Source: Lentibacillus amyloliquefaciens (GTDB taxonomy: Bacteria > Bacillota > Bacilli > Bacillales > Amphibacillaceae). From it: 64,000 nucleotides of DNA. The stretch is from positions 2,108,001 through 2,172,000 of the forward strand of contig NZ_CP013862.1 in the NCBI RefSeq assembly GCF_001307805.1. Reading direction: 5' to 3'. The stretch's first letter is position 1, and every line of letters begins with the position of its first letter. Below, in pieces: positions 9,479 through 18,238 of this stretch. The notes below the pieces were generated by a model. The model saw only the letters and a list, made by a program, of their open reading frames with translations. It had not been told where the DNA came from and made no database searches. Both the position numbers and the translations under genes were made by a program.

Positions 9479-10543
9479 TTAGAAATCAAAGTCACCTGCA
9501 TTTTCTTTTGTATAATCTTGCGGCGGCCCCATAATTACTGTATTTCCATCGTCTTTAACGGATATTTCACCAACACCTTCAATTTCTTGACCATCCTTAG
9601 GTGTCTCACCTTCAGCTAACATTTTTCCGAGTGCAACAGTTAAATAACCAAGATCTTCAGGATTCCATAAAACAGCAGTATCAAGAGAACCGTCTTCTAG
9701 ATACGGTTGAGAATCTCCTGGTAAAGCAGATCCTACGACTGAAATCTCATCTTGAAGTCCTTCTTCCTGCACAGCTTGAGCTGCTCCAAGTGGGGCAGGA
9801 GTAGAAACAGCTAATATACCATCCAAATCAGAGTATGACTTAATTAAATCTAGAGTCTTTTGATAAGCAACTTGTTGTTTTTCATCTGTTGGTATCTTTT
9901 CTGTCACAATTTCAATACCAGGATAATTTTCATCAAGTTCTGCCCTTGCAGCGTCAATCCAAGCATTCAAGTTTGCTGCAGCCAGACCACCAGTCAAAAC
10001 GGCGATGTTACCTTCCTCTGTACCCATTGCTTCTACTAGTTTTTCAGCCATATGACGTCCGAACTCTTCGTCATCTACTTGCTTCACCGACAAATCGACT
10101 TCATTTGCTGGAGTGTCCCAGTCCATAACATGAATACCTTGATCTTTTGCTTTTTGAAGTACGGGATCAACAGAAGCCGGGTCATTTGGAGCTACTGCAA
10201 TTGCATCTACACCTTGGGAAATCAGGTTCTCAATTTCCTGCACCTGTTGGGAAGCATCCGCTTGGGTAGGACCGGTATATTGCACATTAACACCCAATTC
10301 TTCGCCTGCTTTCTCAGCTCCTGTTTCAGATGCATTAAAATAAGGAATACCTACAAGTTTTGGCACGACAGCAATGGATAGCTCTTCATCACCGGAATTC
10401 TCATTGCTTGCTTCACCCTCATTTCCTGAATCCCCATTACTTCCACTTTCCCCACTTGAACTTCCATCACTTTCAGAAACACACCCTGCTAAAATACCAA
10501 TTATCACTATAACCGACAGTAGAATTAACGTAATTCTTTTCAT
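9479..10543 (-). CDS. sugar ABC transporter substrate-binding lipoprotein (RhaS/LsrB type)
   Basis: Extracellular sugar receptor, anchored as a lipoprotein: signal peptide residues 1-20, lipobox LAGC with Cys21, then a Ser/Gly/Glu linker to about residue 55. The periplasmic-binding-protein type 1 fold follows (AVVPKLVGIPYF, NLISQGVDAIAVAPNDP, MDWDTP). The sequence resembles the rhamnose (RhaS) and autoinducer-2 (LsrB) receptors more than ribose RbsB, but the ligand cannot be read from it. Its partners are the two permeases and ATPase upstream; unusually for such operons the receptor gene comes last of the four. Confidence 0.9.
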   Translation of the reverse strand: MKRITLILLSVIVIIGILAGCVSESDGSSSGESGSNGDSGNEGEASNENSGDEELSIAVVPKLVGIPYFNASETGAEKAGEELGVNVQYTGPTQADASQQVQEIENLISQGVDAIAVAPNDPASVDPVLQKAKDQGIHVMDWDTPANEVDLSVKQVDDEEFGRHMAEKLVEAMGTEEGNIAVLTGGLAAANLNAWIDAARAELDENYPGIEIVTEKIPTDEKQQVAYQKTLDLIKSYSDLDGILAVSTPAPLGAAQAVQEEGLQDEISVVGSALPGDSQPYLEDGSLDTAVLWNPEDLGYLTVALGKMLAEGETPKDGQEIEGVGEISVKDDGNTVIMGPPQDYTKENAGDFDF

Positions 10544-10706
10544 AAAAGATCCCCCTCATCAAGGTAGTTTTAATTGTTAAATCTCGAGAATTCCTCTCTC
10601 AAACTTTAGAAGTTTCCCTTAAGATATAAATTTCACTTCATTCATTCTATTCCCTCCTTTTTCCAATCACCACCCCCTCTAAATTGATGAACCACGATTT
10701 CATATT

Positions 10707-11663
10707 CTAAGCAGTGGAAGCTTGTGTCTCTTTTTTCTTTTTGAATTTATCAGAGAAAAAGTTAAGTGTAAGAACGATTATCAATATTGATCCTATGAAC
10801 ACATCTACAATAGCACTATGTGCACCCAGCAAATTCAACCCATTCGAAATTGTCTGAAATATAATTACCGCATATACTGTTCCCATTACTTTTCCATATC
10901 CACCATGTATATTCGTTCCTCCAAGAACTGCAGCAGCAACACTTTGTAACAAATATGCGGAGCCCAAGTCCACTTTCACGGAGTTGTAGCGGGATGTCAT
11001 AATAATTGCTGAAATTGCTGCCAACAAACCAACATACAAATAAACTTTCATAAGCACTCGACTGTTTTTTATGCCCGAGAATAATGTAGCAACGTCATTA
11101 TTACCAAACATATAAATACTTCTTCCCCAACTGGTCTTATTTAATAGAATCGCAGTCAAAATAACGAAAAAAATAAATATTAAAAAAGATAATGGAATTA
11201 CTCCTAAATAGTACCCATTTCCAATCAAACTATAGGTATCACCAAAACCAGAAATAGAATTCCCTTTCGTTATAGCTAATATTACACCCTCAAACAGCAC
11301 CATAGTTCCAAGCGTGACAAGTATTGCCGGAACCCCTATTTTAGATACTACAAATCCGTTGAATGCACCACATGCAACACCAAAAAGAATGGCAACTAAT
11401 ACTGCTGTTAGGATTGAAAAACCATTTGTTAACATCAGAGCAGCTCCTACACCTGACAAAGCTGCAACATAAGTTATGGAAAGATCAATTCCTCCAGTTA
11501 AAATCACAACCATCATAGCTAGAGCAAGCAAACCGAATTCCGGAAGTTGGAACAAAAAATTAGTTAAATTGTTTGACCCAAGAAAACCGGGGGCAATTAA
11601 GCTCATTAGTAAAAAGGTTCCAAGTGCAATCAGACCTAAAATATTTTCCTTTGAAAGTTTCAT
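10707..11663 (-). CDS. sugar ABC transporter permease (RbsC family)
   Basis: 318-aa integral membrane subunit with about eight to ten hydrophobic helices. Family motifs are GGIDLSITYVAALSG near residue 57 and VLGGTNIHGGYGKVMGT near 235, typical of BPD_transp_2 permeases for pentoses, rhamnose and AI-2. It ends in a basic tail (KFKKKKE). It pairs with the second permease 11 bp upstream to form a heterodimeric pore. The 10544-10706 gap shows no gene. Confidence 0.92.
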   Translation of the reverse strand: MKLSKENILGLIALGTFLLMSLIAPGFLGSNNLTNFLFQLPEFGLLALAMMVVILTGGIDLSITYVAALSGVGAALMLTNGFSILTAVLVAILFGVACGAFNGFVVSKIGVPAILVTLGTMVLFEGVILAITKGNSISGFGDTYSLIGNGYYLGVIPLSFLIFIFFVILTAILLNKTSWGRSIYMFGNNDVATLFSGIKNSRVLMKVYLYVGLLAAISAIIMTSRYNSVKVDLGSAYLLQSVAAAVLGGTNIHGGYGKVMGTVYAVIIFQTISNGLNLLGAHSAIVDVFIGSILIIVLTLNFFSDKFKKKKETQASTA

Positions 11664-11674
11664 TTAATTACCTC

Positions 11675-12658
11675 CTATGCCTCCACTTCAATTTTAGCAA
11701 GTTTTTCTTGTTGTCTTTTATAACTAATGTGGTCATATGAAACTGCAAATACAATAATCGCACCTGTCACCACATTTTGCCAAAATGTATCAATACGCGC
11801 TAATATCATTCCATTTTGCATCAAGGCAAGAAGCAGTACACCTAAAAGTGTCCCATGAACTGTCCCCCGGCCTCCATGAATGTTTGTACCGCCAAGCACA
11901 ACAGCAGCAATAACCATCAATTCAAGTCCCAATAAACCATTAGGATCAACAGCTTTTGTATACGCTGTTTGGGCAATTGCAGCAATACCACATAAGAATC
12001 CCATATAAGCAAAAACGAATAATTTCGCTTTTTTATAGTTGATACCTACACGTATTGAAGACTGCTGGTTACCACCAATCGCCATGACTGATCGACCAAT
12101 AAATGTATGTTTTAATATATACCAAGTGAGTATTGCCACAATGGCCAGTACAAAAATTAAAATCGGTATACCAAGTATCTCCATATTGGAAAAACTTAGA
12201 AAGGCTTGAGGAAAGTTAGTGCTATTCAAATAACGACCGTTTGTAAAATAAAGGACAAGACCGTTAATAATATTCAATGTACCTAATGTCACCACGATTG
12301 CTGGAATTTGGATTTTTGAAACCAAAAAACCGTTCACCGATCCTATTAATAAACCTATAATTGGCGCAATCAGAAAAATTATAACCAATGAAATCCAACT
12401 ATCTGGAAGATAACCAAATAAAGCACCGACTGAAACAGCAACCGCGGTTGTTATGGCTGCAACCGAAACATCAATATCACTTGTTATGATTATTAAGGTC
12501 ATCCCAATAGCCAATATTCCCATTACAACATTACCTTCGACTACATCCAGCAGATTACCAATTGTAAGGAATGCAGGGCTTACAATTGATAAAATAATAC
12601 TGATTACAATAATAATGGCAAGAATACTGAATTCTTTTTGTTTTAATAGTGATTTCAT
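11675..12658 (-). CDS. sugar ABC transporter permease (RbsC family)
   Basis: 327-aa multi-helix membrane subunit, paralogous to the following permease: ITSDIDVSVAAITTAVAV near residue 58 and VVLGGTNIHGGRGTVHG near 245. Two distinct permease genes are characteristic of RhaPQ and LsrCD-type transporters, whereas ribose systems have a single RbsC homodimer. It starts 2 bp after the ATPase gene. Confidence 0.92.
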   Translation of the reverse strand: MKSLLKQKEFSILAIIIVISIILSIVSPAFLTIGNLLDVVEGNVVMGILAIGMTLIIITSDIDVSVAAITTAVAVSVGALFGYLPDSWISLVIIFLIAPIIGLLIGSVNGFLVSKIQIPAIVVTLGTLNIINGLVLYFTNGRYLNSTNFPQAFLSFSNMEILGIPILIFVLAIVAILTWYILKHTFIGRSVMAIGGNQQSSIRVGINYKKAKLFVFAYMGFLCGIAAIAQTAYTKAVDPNGLLGLELMVIAAVVLGGTNIHGGRGTVHGTLLGVLLLALMQNGMILARIDTFWQNVVTGAIIVFAVSYDHISYKRQQEKLAKIEVEA

Positions 12659-12660
12659 AC

Positions 12661-14217
12661 TTAAACCTCCTGGCTGACCTCACCTGAATGATTTCGACCT
12701 TGGTTCGTTTTCACATTACCCGGCCCTTCCAATGAATAATTCATGATTTTTTCTTGCGTTGCCTCTTTTACTCCCAATTCTCCTGAAATACGCCCTTTAC
12801 GCATTATGAGTATTCGATCACTAATAGCTAGTACCTCGGGTAATTCAGAAGAAATCACGATAACCCCGATTCCATCATTTGCCAATTTACGTATGAGTTT
12901 ATGAATTTCGCTTTTGGCGCCAATATCTATTCCATTTGTTGGTTCATCAAAAATGATCACACGGGGTTCTGCAGATAACCATTTAGCTATTACAACTTTT
13001 TGCTGATTTCCACCGGAAAACTTTTCAGCATTTAATTCTGGCAAAGGAGGACGAACATCAAGTGTTTTAATATATTCATTAGCTATTTCAACTTCCCTTT
13101 TCCGATTAATAAGTTTTAATTTATTTCGTAATTTTTCGATAACAGGCAGTGAAATATTATTAATAAGGGATTGTTCCAAGACCAGTCCTTGAGTTTGTCT
13201 GGCTTCAGGTATATAAGCGATTCCATGCTTAACAGCTTGTTCAGAGGTTTTTATCGAAACTTCTTTACCAAAAAGTTCTATATAACCGCTATCAGGAGTA
13301 TTTACACCGAATATGGATTGTGCCAATTCGGTACGCCCTGAACCAACTAATCCAGTAACCCCAAGAACTTCCCCTTTTCTCAATTCAAAAGATATATCTT
13401 TGAAATTTCCTCTTTTGGAAAGATTGTTCACATTAAAGATTATTTCACCGACTTCATTTTCGGATTGATTCTTCTCATACGTAACACTTCGCCCAACCAT
13501 CAATTTAATCAATTCCTGTTCGTTCGTTTGGTTGGTATCATAAGATCCCACAAACTTACCATCACGTAATACTGTGAAGCGGTTGGAAACCTCAAATAAT
13601 TCTTTAAGCTTATGACTTATGAAAATGATGGATATTCCGCGTTTTTTCAATTTTTTAATAACCTTATACAGTTTCTCGACTTCACTAGATGATAATGATG
13701 AAGTAGGCTCATCCATTACAATCAACTTTGAATCAAATGCCAATGCTCTGGCAATCTCAACTAGTTGCTGTTGAGCAATACTAAGCTGTTCAACAGCAGT
13801 ATTTGGATTGATATCTGCTTCCAATTCATCTAATGCTTCTTCTGCTTTATTTTTTATTTTCTTCCAATCCATCTTACTCCACGAACGTTTATGACTATCC
13901 TGTCCTATATAAATATTTTCTGCTACTGATAAATTTGGGAATAGACTCAAGTCTTGATAAATTATTGAAATCCCTTTCATAGTTGCATCAATAGGTTTAT
14001 TGATTTCAACTTCATTTTCTTCAAAAATGAATTGGGCACCTGTGTCCGGTTTGTGTATGCCTGCCAGTATTTTAATAAGTGTAGACTTACCAGCTCCATT
14101 TTCACCAATCAAGGCATGTACTTCTCCATATTTAACTTCTAATTCAACATTATCCAATGCTTTAACGCCTGGAAAAGTTTTACTGATATTTTTCATTTGC
14201 AGTATATATTCACTCAA
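12661..14217 (-). CDS. sugar ABC transporter ATP-binding protein (RbsA/RhaT family)
   Basis: 518-aa cytosolic ATPase with two ABC domains. The first has GENGAGKST near residue 38 and the Walker B LIVMDEPTSSL; its signature reads QLSIAQQQLVEIA. The second has a degenerate P-loop GLVGSGRTE and signature FSGGNQQKVVIAKWL with VIIFDEPTNGID. This asymmetry is usual in monosaccharide importers. It energises the two permeases that follow. It is encoded 18 bp after the ribokinase-like gene. Confidence 0.93.
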   Translation of the reverse strand: MSEYILQMKNISKTFPGVKALDNVELEVKYGEVHALIGENGAGKSTLIKILAGIHKPDTGAQFIFEENEVEINKPIDATMKGISIIYQDLSLFPNLSVAENIYIGQDSHKRSWSKMDWKKIKNKAEEALDELEADINPNTAVEQLSIAQQQLVEIARALAFDSKLIVMDEPTSSLSSSEVEKLYKVIKKLKKRGISIIFISHKLKELFEVSNRFTVLRDGKFVGSYDTNQTNEQELIKLMVGRSVTYEKNQSENEVGEIIFNVNNLSKRGNFKDISFELRKGEVLGVTGLVGSGRTELAQSIFGVNTPDSGYIELFGKEVSIKTSEQAVKHGIAYIPEARQTQGLVLEQSLINNISLPVIEKLRNKLKLINRKREVEIANEYIKTLDVRPPLPELNAEKFSGGNQQKVVIAKWLSAEPRVIIFDEPTNGIDIGAKSEIHKLIRKLANDGIGVIVISSELPEVLAISDRILIMRKGRISGELGVKEATQEKIMNYSLEGPGNVKTNQGRNHSGEVSQEV

Positions 14218-14235
14218 GATAATGCACTCCTTTAT

Positions 14236-15186
14236 CTACACTGTGCTTTCATTTAAGTTACAATGCTTCAATCCTTGTTCGCTGCAAAAAGCTTCCACTT
14301 CATCAATTGTCGGGATCCCCATTTGTGCGCCCAGCTTTGTGACTTTCAATGCCCCAACGGCGGTTGCAAAGTGACTCCCTGAGACAATGTCGAACCCATC
14401 TGTTATTGCACAGGCTAAAGCTCCTGCAAAAGCATCCCCTGCCCCAACACTGTCAACTGCTTTGACAGCTATAGGTGGGATGTGTTCCCAATTTCCACTT
14501 TGATACACGACAGAACCCTTATCTCCCATCTTAATGATGGAGTTTTTAACCCCCATATTTTCAAAAGTTTTAGCTGCTTCTAAAGCGCTATCAATTCCAA
14601 GCACATCAATTCCAAGCATATGGTAGGTTTCCTGTCGGTTTGGAGTGATAATATCTGCATAATCCAAAGCTTTGATTGTAATACCCTCAGCAGGTGCAGG
14701 GTCTAAAATGACATACATACCTTTTTCTTTCGCTAATTGCATCGCTCTGATAACGGTCTCTTGTGGTACTTCCATTTGTACCAAAAGTACTTCACTATCT
14801 TTTATTTGATTGAAAGCACTTTCAATATCACTTTTATTTAAATCTTCATTAGCACCCTTTAATACCAACATCGTATTTTCAGCCGTATGATCAATTGTAA
14901 TGATAGCTGTTCCAGTTGACAGTGAATCAGAACGCTTAATAAAACGTGTATTCACCTTCGAACCTTGTAAACTTTCAATCAATTTATCTCCATATAAATC
15001 ATGACCAATAGCCCCAATCATATTGACTTCCTTCCCTAAGCGGGCAACAGCTGTAGCTTGGTTTGCACCTTTTCCCCCTGGAAGGTATTCAATTTTATTG
15101 CCGAATATAGTTTGACCTCTTTCTGGATATTTATCTGTTAATGCAACCGTATCTATGTTGATACTCCCTACCACTGTTACACTCAT
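14236..15186 (-). CDS. rbsK: ribokinase-family (PfkB) sugar kinase
   Basis: 316-aa PfkB-family kinase. Signature 1 is GGKGANQATAVARLG (residues about 37-51); signature 2 is DSVGAGDAFAGAL with the catalytic Asp near residue 252. The N-terminal GSINID and the overall length match RbsK. The neighbouring AlsE-like epimerase suggests its real substrate might be a ketohexose rather than ribose, so the symbol denotes the family. Expected reaction: ATP-dependent phosphorylation of the imported sugar. Confidence 0.8.
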   Translation of the reverse strand: MSVTVVGSINIDTVALTDKYPERGQTIFGNKIEYLPGGKGANQATAVARLGKEVNMIGAIGHDLYGDKLIESLQGSKVNTRFIKRSDSLSTGTAIITIDHTAENTMLVLKGANEDLNKSDIESAFNQIKDSEVLLVQMEVPQETVIRAMQLAKEKGMYVILDPAPAEGITIKALDYADIITPNRQETYHMLGIDVLGIDSALEAAKTFENMGVKNSIIKMGDKGSVVYQSGNWEHIPPIAVKAVDSVGAGDAFAGALACAITDGFDIVSGSHFATAVGALKVTKLGAQMGIPTIDEVEAFCSEQGLKHCNLNESTV

Positions 15187-15226
15187 TCGTTCCCATCCTT
15201 TGTTCTTAAATTAGAATTCAACCTCA

Positions 15227-15892
15227 CTATAGACTGCTTATGAAACTATTCAGGTCATCCATTGCCTCTTCCAAAAAATTATCCTTTTTAAACAAAGAAG
15301 AGGTCCCGCAAACTAGCATATCAGCCCCTTTTTCCAGTACCTTTGGAATAGTTTCAAAACTAATATTGCCGTCCACTTGAATATCGATTGTTAATTGCTT
15401 TTCTGCTATATATTGACTTAATTGTTCAATTTTATCGTAAACTAACGGAATAAACTTTTGACCTGCAAACCCTGGGTTAACAGTCATTAAAACCACATAA
15501 TCAATGGTATCCCAAATATAATCCAAATTGCTAAGTGGTGTAGCAGGATTCAAAGCAATTCCTGCTTTTAAGCCTCGATTTCGTATAAGTTGTAATGTTC
15601 TCTGCAAATGAGTAGTAGCTTCAACGTGAACCGAAATCATATCTGCCCCTGAATCTGCAAACACATCTATATATTTTTCTGGCTCTTCAATCATGAGATG
15701 TATATCAAACGGTGTTTTAGTATGTGAACGCAATGTTTTTACTATATCAGGACCCAAAGTAAAATTTGGGACAAAACGACCGTCCATCACATCAAGATGA
15801 AAGAAGTCAACACTCTTTTGGTCTAGCCTTAAAATAGCATCTTCTAAATTGCCCATATCTGCACACATTAACGATGGTCCAATTTTCGCCAT
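15227..15892 (-). CDS. Rpe-family 3-epimerase, D-allulose-6-phosphate-epimerase-like
   Basis: 221-aa TIM barrel of the ribulose-phosphate 3-epimerase family. Metal and catalytic residues are visible (FHLDVMDGRFVPN, FDIHLMIEEPE, MTVNPGFAGQ, IQVDGNI). The N-terminus PSLMCADM and C-terminal CGTSSLF resemble E. coli AlsE (PSLMC, GTSGLF) more than housekeeping Rpe (PSILSAD), pointing to D-allulose 6-phosphate to D-fructose 6-phosphate. That is inference from motifs. The start is the ATG seven bases after GGGGGGAG; an in-frame ATG five codons upstream overlaps this RBS. It is the first gene of the sugar operon. Confidence 0.8.
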   Translation of the reverse strand: MAKIGPSLMCADMGNLEDAILRLDQKSVDFFHLDVMDGRFVPNFTLGPDIVKTLRSHTKTPFDIHLMIEEPEKYIDVFADSGADMISVHVEATTHLQRTLQLIRNRGLKAGIALNPATPLSNLDYIWDTIDYVVLMTVNPGFAGQKFIPLVYDKIEQLSQYIAEKQLTIDIQVDGNISFETIPKVLEKGADMLVCGTSSLFKKDNFLEEAMDDLNSFISSL

Positions 15893-15938
15893 CCTGACTC
15901 CCCCCATACTTAACCAACTGGAAACATTGGAGTAATTA

Positions 15939-15952
15939 TGTAATCGTTAACA
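15939..15952 (-). promoter_or_regulatory. cre (CcpA site) of the sugar operon
   Basis: TGTTAACGATTACA on the minus strand fits TGWNANCGNTNWCA at every position. It lies about 45-60 bp downstream of the predicted transcription start and before the first gene, a typical road-block position for glucose repression by CcpA-HPr. Confidence 0.75.
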
Positions 15953-16004
15953 TTTTCTACAAATGATAACAGTTTTAATTGTCACACTACTTATCTTATA
16001 TTAA

Positions 16005-16033
16005 ACTATAGCATTATAATTTTTGATTTTCAA
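16005..16033 (-). promoter_or_regulatory. promoter of the ketose/pentose operon
   Basis: TTGAAA - 17 bp - TATAGT on the minus strand. The 150-bp leader between it and the first gene contains the cre and two copies of TGTTAWC (15950-15975), possible contacts for the adjacent DeoR regulator. Confidence 0.65.
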
Positions 16034-16125
16034 CATGAATTTTGCTTTATTAGCTAAAAACTAACATTTTATATTTGTTTCACCAACTTAAAACAGTGAA
16101 TTAAAACTGATTCGCAAATTTAATC

Positions 16126-16157
16126 AAAAAAACATGGATTATAAAAATAATCCATGT
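16126..16157 (-). terminator. terminator of deoR
   Basis: Perfect 11-bp stem ACATGGATTAT/ATAATCCATGT with a 4-base loop, flanked by seven T on the minus strand. It separates the regulator gene from the operon it probably controls. Confidence 0.85.
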
Positions 16158-16212
16158 AAAAATAAAGTGACGAATACTATTAAACTGTTAAAACAAAATT
16201 TGCTTGACTAAA

Positions 16213-17010
16213 TCATTCTTCTCCGATGTGGGCTTTAATTCCAAGGTTATTTAATTCCTTAATTTTCTCAATAGAGACTTTATTATCTGTTATCAAATAA
16301 TCAACATCGTAAAGATCACATAATCCAATTAATGATTTAACTCCAAATTTACTATAATCAGCTAAAAGAAATAATTGTTCAGATATATCTATTAATTGTT
16401 TCTTCAAAAGCGCTTGTGCTTCGTGTATTTCGCTTACCCCTCTTTTAATGTCTACGCCCATACAGGAAAAAAAGAACTTATCAACATGATAATCCTGAAT
16501 TACTTTTTCTGCAAAATTCCCAACAAGTGACATAGATCCTTCAGAAACATAGCCTCCAATTAATATAACTTCAATTCCTTCTTGCTTAACAAGGTCCAGC
16601 GTAACTGGAATAGAATTCGTTATAACTGTCAGTTTTTTATTTTTCAAATACTTAGTCATTTGCAAAACTGTTGTGCTGGCGTCAACAGCAACAATATCAC
16701 CATCTTCAATAAAAGAAGCTGCTTTTTTTGCAATCATTTCTTTCTCTTCAGTATGAGTTTCCTGTCTATTAAGAACAGGGATTTCTCCCCCTTCTTCTAT
16801 TGAACGTTTAACAGCACCGCCATGTATTCTATTGACAAAACCATCCGTTTCAAGTTTTTCTAAATCTCTCCTTACTGTTTCTTCACTCACCCTAAAGTCT
16901 TTGCTTAATTCAGAAACTCTTGCCGAGCCGTTCTTCTCTACTAGATTTGTTATTTTCCGTTGACGTTCATTTAAAAAAATAAATGAATTTTTATCTGCAC
17001 CATTTCTCAT
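16213..17010 (-). CDS. DeoR-family transcriptional repressor
   Basis: 265-aa regulator. The winged helix-turn-helix at residues about 10-65 has RVSELSKDFRVSEETVRRDLEKLE, and the sugar-phosphate sensor domain has VAVDASTTV and GGYVSEGSMSLVG. The second of two ATGs is chosen, seven bases after AAGGGG. It stands alone between two terminators/spacers, directly upstream of the sugar operon, and is its likely local regulator with a sugar-phosphate inducer. T/G-rich direct repeats (TTTTGTG at 17113-17147) lie in its own upstream region and could be an autoregulatory site. Confidence 0.88.
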   Translation of the reverse strand: MRNGADKNSFIFLNERQRKITNLVEKNGSARVSELSKDFRVSEETVRRDLEKLETDGFVNRIHGGAVKRSIEEGGEIPVLNRQETHTEEKEMIAKKAASFIEDGDIVAVDASTTVLQMTKYLKNKKLTVITNSIPVTLDLVKQEGIEVILIGGYVSEGSMSLVGNFAEKVIQDYHVDKFFFSCMGVDIKRGVSEIHEAQALLKKQLIDISEQLFLLADYSKFGVKSLIGLCDLYDVDYLITDNKVSIEKIKELNNLGIKAHIGEE

Positions 17011-17289
17011 TGTCATACCCCTTTTTATAAATTACAATCTTATCATCCCGGTATCATTCTAACAGGGGGCTGTTATTAGTGTATATCTGGTAAAATACGG
17101 GTCTTTACTTTTGTGTTTTGTGGGAATTTGTTTGTTTTTTGTGACTTATTCATCTAATGGATACCGGATTGTCTTAATATCATTTAATGAAGGCATGTTT
17201 TTATCATAGCGGAATAACATACATAAAATCAATATAAATCACGCATTATTTTTTACTGGACAGTTAAAAGTTCTGTAAGGAAAAATAAT

Positions 17290-17327
17290 CCTTTCTGGCG
17301 ATATTAATAACCTATCTGCCAGAAAGG
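17290..17327. repeat. inverted repeat near transposase remnant
   Basis: CCTTTCTGGC/GCCAGAAAGG, 10 bp perfect, 18-bp spacer, 54 bp before the transposase remnant. It may belong to the left end of that decayed insertion sequence. Confidence 0.4.
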
Positions 17328-17380
17328 AGATTAGATTGCTGAAAGGATTATAGTGAAAGTGCACCCTATTTTCCAGACCT

Positions 17381-17815
17381 ATGTTAAAATATATCAATTC
17401 TATTCTTTGTGAATTTCGTCCGTGCTTTTCTGGTTCGTCATTATCATCACAGGTTTGATGTTGTGTTCGGATCATTTAGGGGTCACTTCAGTTATACGCG
17501 ATTTCGTGTTGCCTGCCCATCGTTACGACACGCTGATTCATTTCTTTCGCTCTTCCGCATGGTCGCTGGAATCTCTGCGGCTGACGTTGCTTAAGGTGGG
17601 TCAAACGCATTGCTCCCCTTTTACCTCAATGAGCAGGTAGTCCTTGTAGGGGGTGGGAGGAAACAAGGCAAGGAGGCCCGTCGTATGACTGGCGTTAAGA
17701 AACTCCATCAGGAATCCGAGAATTCCCCAAAAGCCTCATGCATTTTCGGTCATCTGTTTGGCGCTACAGGCATTCTGATGAGGAAACCAAAGAAGTGGTT
17801 CTGTCCACCTCTGTT
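17381..17815 (+). pseudogene. decayed DDE-type transposase, N-terminal part
   Basis: Plus-strand fragments in three frames rebuild the start of a transposase: MLKYINSILCEF from ATG 17381, then LMLCSDHLGVTSVIRDFVLP and HFFRSSAWSLESLR in a second frame, then LVGGGRKQGKEARRMTGVK and LHQESENSPKASCIFGHLFG in a third. At least two frameshifts are needed. Similarity seems to stop around KKWFCPPL (near 17815), so the C-terminal half with most catalytic residues is missing. The IS family is uncertain. Confidence 0.7.
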
Positions 17816-17955
17816 CTACGTCTTCTTTTTAATGATGATTCTTTCTTCGATGTTTCAGCAGAATCTTTAATGACTGTCTTATCTTCCTGCTTAACATCTT
17901 TGGTCCGGTTCTTTTCCATCCATTTTGTTATCTTTTCAAATCCAGCATCAGACAT
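17764..17955 (-). pseudogene. 5' end of a gene truncated at the transposase remnant
   Basis: A minus-strand frame starts MSDAGFEKITKWMEKNRT with an excellent RBS (GGGAGGT, 6-base spacing), a charged, lysine-rich sequence. After about 45 codons it runs antisense into the transposase fragment and stops by chance at 17764. The strong initiation region suggests a real gene cut off by an old insertion or deletion. No family is recognised. Confidence 0.5.
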
Positions 17956-17978
17956 ATTTTTACCTCCCTATCTGACCA

Positions 17979-18013
17979 AAACAAAAACTCTTTTCTGTGA
18001 AAGAAAAGAGTTA
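17979..18013 (-). terminator. rho-independent terminator between IS21 and truncated ORF
   Basis: AACTCTTTTC/GAAAAGAGTT perfect 10-bp stem with 8-base loop, followed on the minus strand by TTTTTGTTTT. It would stop minus-strand transcripts arriving from the IS21 side. Confidence 0.65.
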
Positions 18014-18092
18014 ATAGGAAGTTGGAACTGCTAAACTAAAGTAGACCATTTCCGCTAAATAAAAATGAACACTTTCTGGCAGAGGGGTAGCA

Positions 18093-18132
18093 GCGAATGG
18101 AGGGCTGTCCCGAGGGGCAGCCCTCCATTCGC
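18093..18132 (+). terminator. hairpin inside left end of IS21
   Basis: Perfect 15-bp stem GCGAATGGAGGGCTG/CAGCCCTCCATTCGC, 10-base loop, followed by a short T-rich stretch. It probably blocks read-through from outside into istA, as insulating hairpins do in many insertion sequences. Confidence 0.6.
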
Positions 18133-18238
18133 TTTCGAAATTTTTATCCCCCTATCTTCAAATTTTTTCTTCACATTCCTATATAATGTCATAGATATTG
18201 AACATTTATACTACATAGAGGAATGGGGAGACGGAAAG

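Noticed and set aside
9479..14217. Autoinducer-2 (Lsr) importer
   Set aside because: The receptor resembles LsrB, but the operon has no LsrK-, LsrF- or LsrG-like genes; the kinase is AraB-type. A sugar role is more likely, though AI-2 binding is not excluded.
18065..18238. N-terminal extension of istA to the ATG at 18065
   Set aside because: It would translate the IS end and its 15-bp hairpin; the GTG at 18239 has a good RBS and gives a normal IstA N-terminus.
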